Shown piece after piece: positions 6,193-9,288 of a stretch of 9,288 bases of DNA. Where the stretch lies: positions 1 through 9,288 of the forward strand of contig CAIXUF010000533.1 in assembly GCA_903922535.1 (NCBI GenBank), read 5' to 3'. Every line of letters starts with the position of its first letter. Positions within the stretch are counted from its first letter, which is position 1. The notes beneath the pieces are model-generated. The model was not told the origin of the DNA. It did no database searches and saw only the letters and a program-made list of their open reading frames with translations. The stretch is from Candidatus Hydrogenedentota bacterium (GTDB taxonomy: Bacteria > Hydrogenedentota > Hydrogenedentia > Hydrogenedentiales > CAITNO01). The position numbers and the translations under genes were made by a program.

Positions 6193-7647
6193 ATGAATTG
6201 TGATCGCAGAACATTTCTCAAGGCCGCAATGGCGGTTGCCGTGCTGGAGATGATGCCGAATGCGGACGCCGCGCGGGGTTTCAACGACTTCATCCCCTCC
6301 CCCCGCGCCAAAGAGCCCGGCCTGATTCGCGGCGCCTTCTTCTATCCCCCGGCGTCGGTTGTCCTTGAGGGGAAGTGCGAGGACTCCTGGAGCAAGCACG
6401 AGTGGTTCACCTGGCCGGGAAACCAATTCCAGCCGGAAGCCCAGCAGGAGACTTTCCAGAAGCACCTGAAGGCGATGACCGGAAACATGGACGTCAAACT
6501 TGAGATGGACGCCGCGCCCATTTACACCGATGCTGGAATTGCCGCGTTCATTGCCGGCATCCGGGCGCAAAAGCCTGAGGCCCTCCTGCTGGTCAATTTC
6601 TGGAACACGTTCAGCGCCAAGATCATGCCCATTCTCGACGCCTTCCCGGGCCCGATCATCCTGTATCATCCCGTGGGGTCAAACCACCAACTGCCGCCGG
6701 AACGTCTCCGCACCGCCAAGCGCGTGCAGTACATCCACGGCATTGAGGCCTGGGATGCCCTTGAACGCGGCCTGCGCGCGGTGCATGCGAAGACCCGAAT
6801 GAAGCAGAGCCGCCTGCTGCGCGTCTCTGGAGCCTTGGCAGAGGAAATGGACGCCCGCGAGCCGTTCTTCGACATGCCCATCCACGGCATTCCGGCGGCC
6901 CACTTCAACGATCTCTTTGACCAGACCGAGCCCGACCGCGACATGAAGAAGTTGCTTTCGAAAGTGCGGCGGCACGCGAGACACATCACCGACCTGAGCG
7001 ATGAGATGTTCATCGACGCCGTGCGTGCGCATGTGACCGTGGGCAAACTGATCGAAAAACACAACGCCGACGCCGTCACCATTGAGTGCCTTTTCCTGAA
7101 GCACCGCAAGCCGTGCCTGAGTTTTGCGCTGAACAACGGCGCGCTGGTGCCTTGCGCCTGCGAAAACGATCTGAACGCGGCCCTCACGCTGATGCTTGGC
7201 GCGAGCCTTTTCGGCCGGGGCGGTTTTCAGCACAATCCCGAATTCGACCTCGAGGAAAACCGGTATCTCGGGGCGCACTGCACCTGCACCCCCCTGCTGC
7301 ACGGCCCCAAGGAAAAGGCGCAAACCTACGACCTGCGCCCCTTCTTCCATCAAATGCCGAAGTCCGTCGCCTTTGACGTTCAATGGCCGGAAAAGGAACG
7401 GGTGACGATGTGCAAGTATCACGGGGATGAGAAGCGCCTCTACGCATGGGCCGGTGAATCCGTCATCTCGCCCACGTGCCCGCCGGTGGGGGGCTGCGCA
7501 ACGAGGGTGCTGGTCAAGTTCGACAACGTGGCCGACGTGTGCCAGGTATATCCCGGCCCGCATCCGGTGCTGTACTGCGGGGACTACGTAAAACAGTTCA
7601 AGGTCTTCGCCCGGCTATACGATATAGAGATCCGCACCAACGTTTGA
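6193..7647 (+). CDS. Tat-signal protein, L-fucose/arabinose isomerase-like C-terminus
   Basis: A 484-residue protein that opens with a twin-arginine signal: DRRTFLKAA at residues 4-12, a hydrophobic stretch, and a possible cleavage after ADA (residue 26). The second half resembles the C-terminal region of the L-fucose/L-arabinose isomerase superfamily. It has Glu298 in TIEC, ACENDLNAALTLML with Glu324 and Asp326, and His362 in GAHC, spaced like the metal-binding acid and histidine residues of that fold. Later come GGCATRVLVK and a C-terminal LYDIEIRT. The start ATG 6193 follows GGGAG by about ten bases. The family usually works in the cytoplasm with Mn2+ to interconvert aldoses and ketoses, so an export signal is unusual; the protein may be a diverged enzyme or binding protein. 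Substrate unknown. The Tat signal is clear; the isomerase kinship rests on motif memory. Confidence 0.7.
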   Translation: MNCDRRTFLKAAMAVAVLEMMPNADAARGFNDFIPSPRAKEPGLIRGAFFYPPASVVLEGKCEDSWSKHEWFTWPGNQFQPEAQQETFQKHLKAMTGNMDVKLEMDAAPIYTDAGIAAFIAGIRAQKPEALLLVNFWNTFSAKIMPILDAFPGPIILYHPVGSNHQLPPERLRTAKRVQYIHGIEAWDALERGLRAVHAKTRMKQSRLLRVSGALAEEMDAREPFFDMPIHGIPAAHFNDLFDQTEPDRDMKKLLSKVRRHARHITDLSDEMFIDAVRAHVTVGKLIEKHNADAVTIECLFLKHRKPCLSFALNNGALVPCACENDLNAALTLMLGASLFGRGGFQHNPEFDLEENRYLGAHCTCTPLLHGPKEKAQTYDLRPFFHQMPKSVAFDVQWPEKERVTMCKYHGDEKRLYAWAGESVISPTCPPVGGCATRVLVKFDNVADVCQVYPGPHPVLYCGDYVKQFKVFARLYDIEIRTNV

Positions 7648-7648
7648 T

Positions 7649-7680
7649 TACTGGGAGCGCCGGTGTCCCCGCTCCCAGTA
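7649..7680. terminator. Strong 11-bp hairpin between convergent genes
   Basis: Perfect arms tactgggagcg (7649-7659) and cgctcccagta (7670-7680) around a ten-base loop, beginning directly after the TGA of the Tat-signal gene and ending five bases before the mazF stop. There is no T-run on either strand, so it may be a bidirectional 3'-end hairpin and not a classic intrinsic terminator. Confidence 0.6.
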
Positions 7681-7685
7681 TCGGC

Positions 7686-8021
7686 TCAATAAATGCACGC
7701 GTCCAGCAGGGCCAGCACCTCCTCAAGCAAAACATCCGAAGCCTTTCCCACCGTCTGGGCGTTTCTTGACTGATAGTCTATGGACTTGACCTGCTCGACC
7801 ATCACGAATCCGGTAATGCTCCCCGCATCATCGACAGGCACGTGGAAGGGGAACGTCCGGTCCCGGTTGGTGATGGGACAAACAAAGGCCATGCCCGTCC
7901 TCTTGTTGAAGGCCGTGTTGCTGATGACCAGCGCCGGGCGCCGGCCTTGCTGTTCATGACCGGACTGCGGGTCAAAATCAACGTATATGTAATCGCCCTT
8001 TTGGGGAAATGACACCGCCAC
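7686..8021 (-). CDS. mazF: MazF/PemK-family mRNA-cleaving toxin
   Basis: Type II toxin-antitoxin endoribonuclease that cuts mRNA at short sequence motifs and halts growth when its antitoxin is lost. The 111-residue length and motifs fit MazF: KGDYIYVDFDP, then HEQQGRRPALVIS and VCPITNR. By comparison with E. coli MazF (Glu24, Arg29, Thr52) the active residues are Glu23, Arg28 and Thr51, all present, so it should be active. Downstream VEQVKSIDYQSR is the conserved dimer-side strand. It starts with GTG at 8021, immediately after the antitoxin TAA with no gap. AAGGAGG (8036-8030) inside the antitoxin gene lies eight bases upstream, so the two are translated together. Cleavage specificity cannot be read from sequence. 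Confidence 0.93.
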   Translation of the reverse strand: MAVSFPQKGDYIYVDFDPQSGHEQQGRRPALVISNTAFNKRTGMAFVCPITNRDRTFPFHVPVDDAGSITGFVMVEQVKSIDYQSRNAQTVGKASDVLLEEVLALLDACIY

Positions 8022-8270
8022 TTACCACGCCTCCTTCCCGCGAGGTCCGTCCCAGTCCAATTCGGCGGACCTGTAGTTCTTTGGAATGCGGGAAAGCAGG
8101 TCATCAAGGTTGTGGCGTTTTCGGGCGGGCTTGAGGGGGCGGATGGTGATTACGCCCTCTTCCGCCGAAATGTCCACCTCGTCGCCCACGCTCACCTGCG
8201 CGCTTTCCAGTATCGTCCGCGCAATGCGCAGCCCCTGGCTGTTTCCCCATTTTTGAATTCGTGTAACCAT
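8022..8270 (-). CDS. mazE: MazE/AbrB-type antitoxin
   Basis: An 82-residue antitoxin that binds and neutralises the adjacent MazF and represses their shared promoter. The N-terminal half is a SpoVT/AbrB DNA-binding fold: MVTRIQKWGNSQGLRI, then VGDEVDI and a strand reading GVITIRPL. The C-terminal tail ends LDWDGPRGKEAW, matching the flexible toxin-binding tail of MazE proteins (typically DW-GxPxGxExW). The ATG at 8270 is preceded by GAGG with six bases between. First gene of the mazEF operon, with its own promoter just upstream. Confidence 0.93.
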   Translation of the reverse strand: MVTRIQKWGNSQGLRIARTILESAQVSVGDEVDISAEEGVITIRPLKPARKRHNLDDLLSRIPKNYRSAELDWDGPRGKEAW

Positions 8271-8279
8271 GTTGGACCT

Positions 8280-8297
8280 CTTGGTGTATATCCCAAG
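8280..8297. promoter_or_regulatory. Candidate mazEF operator
   Basis: Inverted repeat cttgg (8280-8284) and ccaag (8293-8297) around an A/T-rich eight-base centre. It touches the -10 box and covers the likely transcription start, the expected place for autorepression by MazE or the MazEF complex. No experimental site is known for this family member. Confidence 0.4.
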
Positions 8298-8325
8298 TAT
8301 AGCCCGAGTTGGCCGCTTTTGTCAA
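8296..8325 (-). promoter_or_regulatory. Sigma70-type promoter of mazEF
   Basis: On the minus strand a perfect -35 TTGACA (8325-8320), an 18-base spacer and a -10 TATACT (8301-8296). The ATG of mazE lies about 25 bases downstream, giving a very short leader. It is the best promoter match in the window. Confidence 0.8.
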
Positions 8326-8354
8326 AGGGGGGGAGCAAAGACGGTGCGTTCCGT

Positions 8355-8367
8355 GGCGCTTTGCGCC
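8355..8367. other. Small hairpin downstream of coaD
   Basis: Arms ggcgc (8355-8359) and gcgcc (8363-8367) around a three-base loop. It lies between the coaD stop and the mazEF promoter, but no T-run follows, so termination here would be weak. Confidence 0.3.
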
Positions 8368-8379
8368 CCTCCACACACC

Positions 8380-8871
8380 CTACTTCTCCAGGTTTTTCGC
8401 GCGGAGGCGCACCTCCACTTCGGGGGCGAGAAAGAGGTCCATCCGGCCGCCCAGGGCGGCGATTTCCTTGACCTGGCGCGAACTGAGAAAGAGGTAGGGC
8501 TCGCTGGGCATGAGGCAGACCGTGTCCACTTCGGGGTTGAGCTTCTGGTTGTTGATGGCCATGGACAGCTCGTACTCGAAATCGGACAGGACGCGCAGTC
8601 CGCGGATGAGCACCGCGGCGCCGATATCGCGGGCAAAATCCACCGTGAGCTTTCCGAAGGAAGTGACGGTCACATTCTCCAGATGTCCCGCGATTTCCTG
8701 AAGCATCTCAACGCGCTCGTCTATGCTGAACAGGGAGGTCTTGGCGTCGTTTCGGGCGACGGCGACGACCACCTGGTCGAAGATCTTGGCGGCCCGTTCG
8801 ATGAGGTCCAAATGCCCCAGCGTGGGCGGATCAAAACTGCCGGGATACAACGCCTTCCGCTCTTTACGCAT
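8380..8871 (-). CDS. coaD: Phosphopantetheine adenylyltransferase
   Basis: Catalyses the fourth step of coenzyme A synthesis: 4'-phosphopantetheine plus ATP gives dephospho-CoA and pyrophosphate, in the cytoplasm. The 163-residue length matches the family (about 160). Motifs in order: PGSFDPPTLGH (residues 10-20, His20 of the TxGH nucleotide-binding motif), RGLR (90-93), and LSSRQVKEIA (~129-138). In E. coli CoaD the equivalent His18, Arg88 and Arg91 contact ATP. The frame is open upstream to 9117, but that part lies inside larC in another frame; the family start fixes ATG 8871, with GGGAG just upstream. It overlaps the end of larC by eight bases (GATGCGTAA), so the two are probably translationally coupled. 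A weak hairpin follows at 8355-8367. Confidence 0.96.
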   Translation of the reverse strand: MRKERKALYPGSFDPPTLGHLDLIERAAKIFDQVVVAVARNDAKTSLFSIDERVEMLQEIAGHLENVTVTSFGKLTVDFARDIGAAVLIRGLRVLSDFEYELSMAINNQKLNPEVDTVCLMPSEPYLFLSSRQVKEIAALGGRMDLFLAPEVEVRLRAKNLEK

Positions 8872-9288
8872 CGCACCATCTCCCTTCAACGGCGGCCGCC
8901 TGCGCGGCCTCCGCCACGCGCCGCACAGGCACGCCGCTTTCCGCCGCACGCGCGCGGCAATCCTCGTACTCCGGATGAAACACGGTGGAAACACCGTCAA
9001 GAAGCCCCATCTTGATCCGCACCGCGCCGTACGCGGTGGGTACGGTCCGCCATGCGCGCTCCAGCGTGGCGCGCCGCTCTTCGCGGAAACGCAGGCCGAG
9101 CGTCGTGGTGTGTTCAAACAGCGCCCGCGTCATCGCGGAAAGGGTTGCCGAGTCGCACAGCACCGTGATCAGATAGGCGGGCCGACCCTTTTTCGCCAGA
9201 ACGGGCGCGAGAAAGGCGTCGCGCGCGCCCGCCGCCATCAGCGCGTCGAGCGCGGGGGCCAGCAGTTCGCCGCTCATGTCGTCAATCA
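8864..9288 (-). CDS. larC: LarC, nickel-pincer cofactor synthesis, 3' part
   Basis: LarC is a CTP-dependent nickel insertase that completes the nickel-pincer nucleotide cofactor of lactate racemase and related LarA-type racemases and epimerases. Only the last ~140 residues are in the window. They show IDDMSGELL, then AFLAPVLAKKGRPAYLITVL and TTLGLRFRE with HPEYEDC near the end, all typical of the LarC C-terminal region. The gene continues past the right edge: the frame is open to 9288 and the ATG at 9277 is an internal Met of the IDDM motif, not the start. The residue before IDDM ends in TG, so it is not the usual Asn. LarB, LarE and a LarA homologue must be sought outside the window. Confidence 0.9.
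   Translation of the reverse strand, partial: IDDMSGELLAPALDALMAAGARDAFLAPVLAKKGRPAYLITVLCDSATLSAMTRALFEHTTTLGLRFREERRATLERAWRTVPTAYGAVRIKMGLLDGVSTVFHPEYEDCRARAAESGVPVRRVAEAAQAAAVEGRWCDA

Noticed and set aside
5931..6311. N-terminal extension of the phosphatase-family gene to ATG 6311
   Set aside because: It would cover the divergent control region and the start of the Tat-signal gene, and the translation is not protein-like; the membrane segment begins only after Met at 5930.
8872..9117. N-terminal extension of CoaD
   Set aside because: The added residues are a frame-shifted reading of larC; the coaD family starts a few residues before the PGSFDP motif.
1..9288. tRNA, CRISPR, insertion sequence or phage genes
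   Set aside because: No cloverleaf, spaced direct repeats, transposase or integrase motifs were found on either strand by eye.

Overview
The window is ordinary bacterial chromosome: GC-rich and densely coded, with no rRNA, tRNA, CRISPR array or insertion sequence visible. The most lineage-informative gene is the large Ser/Thr kinase with one membrane helix and C-terminal WD40 propellers, built as in Planctomycetes and neighbouring phyla. Together with a Tat-signal protein related to sugar isomerases, it suggests an environmental bacterium of Planctomycetes, Hydrogenedentota or Lentisphaerae type. That placement is inference; no rRNA is present to fix it.

Layout, left to right. (1) Positions 1-549, minus strand: ribosomal protein S6 (rpsF), read from a TTG start with a strong Shine-Dalgarno sequence and a good promoter. 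Its 3' end runs off the window without a stop after a seven-aspartate tract, and the last ~160 bases look odd. (2) Positions 550-868: divergent control region. (3) Positions 869-4870, plus strand: receptor-like kinase with an N-terminal helical region, kinase domain, membrane helix, coiled coil and about 14-15 WD40-like units. (4) Positions 4908-5930, minus strand, convergent with the kinase: a YafD-like membrane-anchored protein of the endonuclease/exonuclease/phosphatase family. (5) Positions 5931-6192: divergent intergenic region with a 13-bp palindrome. (6) Positions 6193-7647, plus strand: Tat-signal protein with a C-terminus resembling the L-fucose/L-arabinose isomerase superfamily, followed by a strong hairpin. 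(7) Positions 7686-8270, minus strand: a mazEF toxin-antitoxin pair with its own consensus promoter and candidate operator. (8) Positions 8380-9288, minus strand: coaD (coenzyme A synthesis) overlapping the end of larC (nickel-pincer cofactor synthesis), which is cut by the right edge.

The genes do not form one pathway. They are housekeeping genes (rpsF, coaD, larC) separated by accessory signalling, export and toxin-antitoxin genes. I do not see a convincing previously undescribed multi-gene system. The points most worth a second look are the exported isomerase-like protein, the abnormal 3' end of rpsF, a coiled-coil repeat conserved in protein but not in codon choice, and the untested operator-like palindromes.
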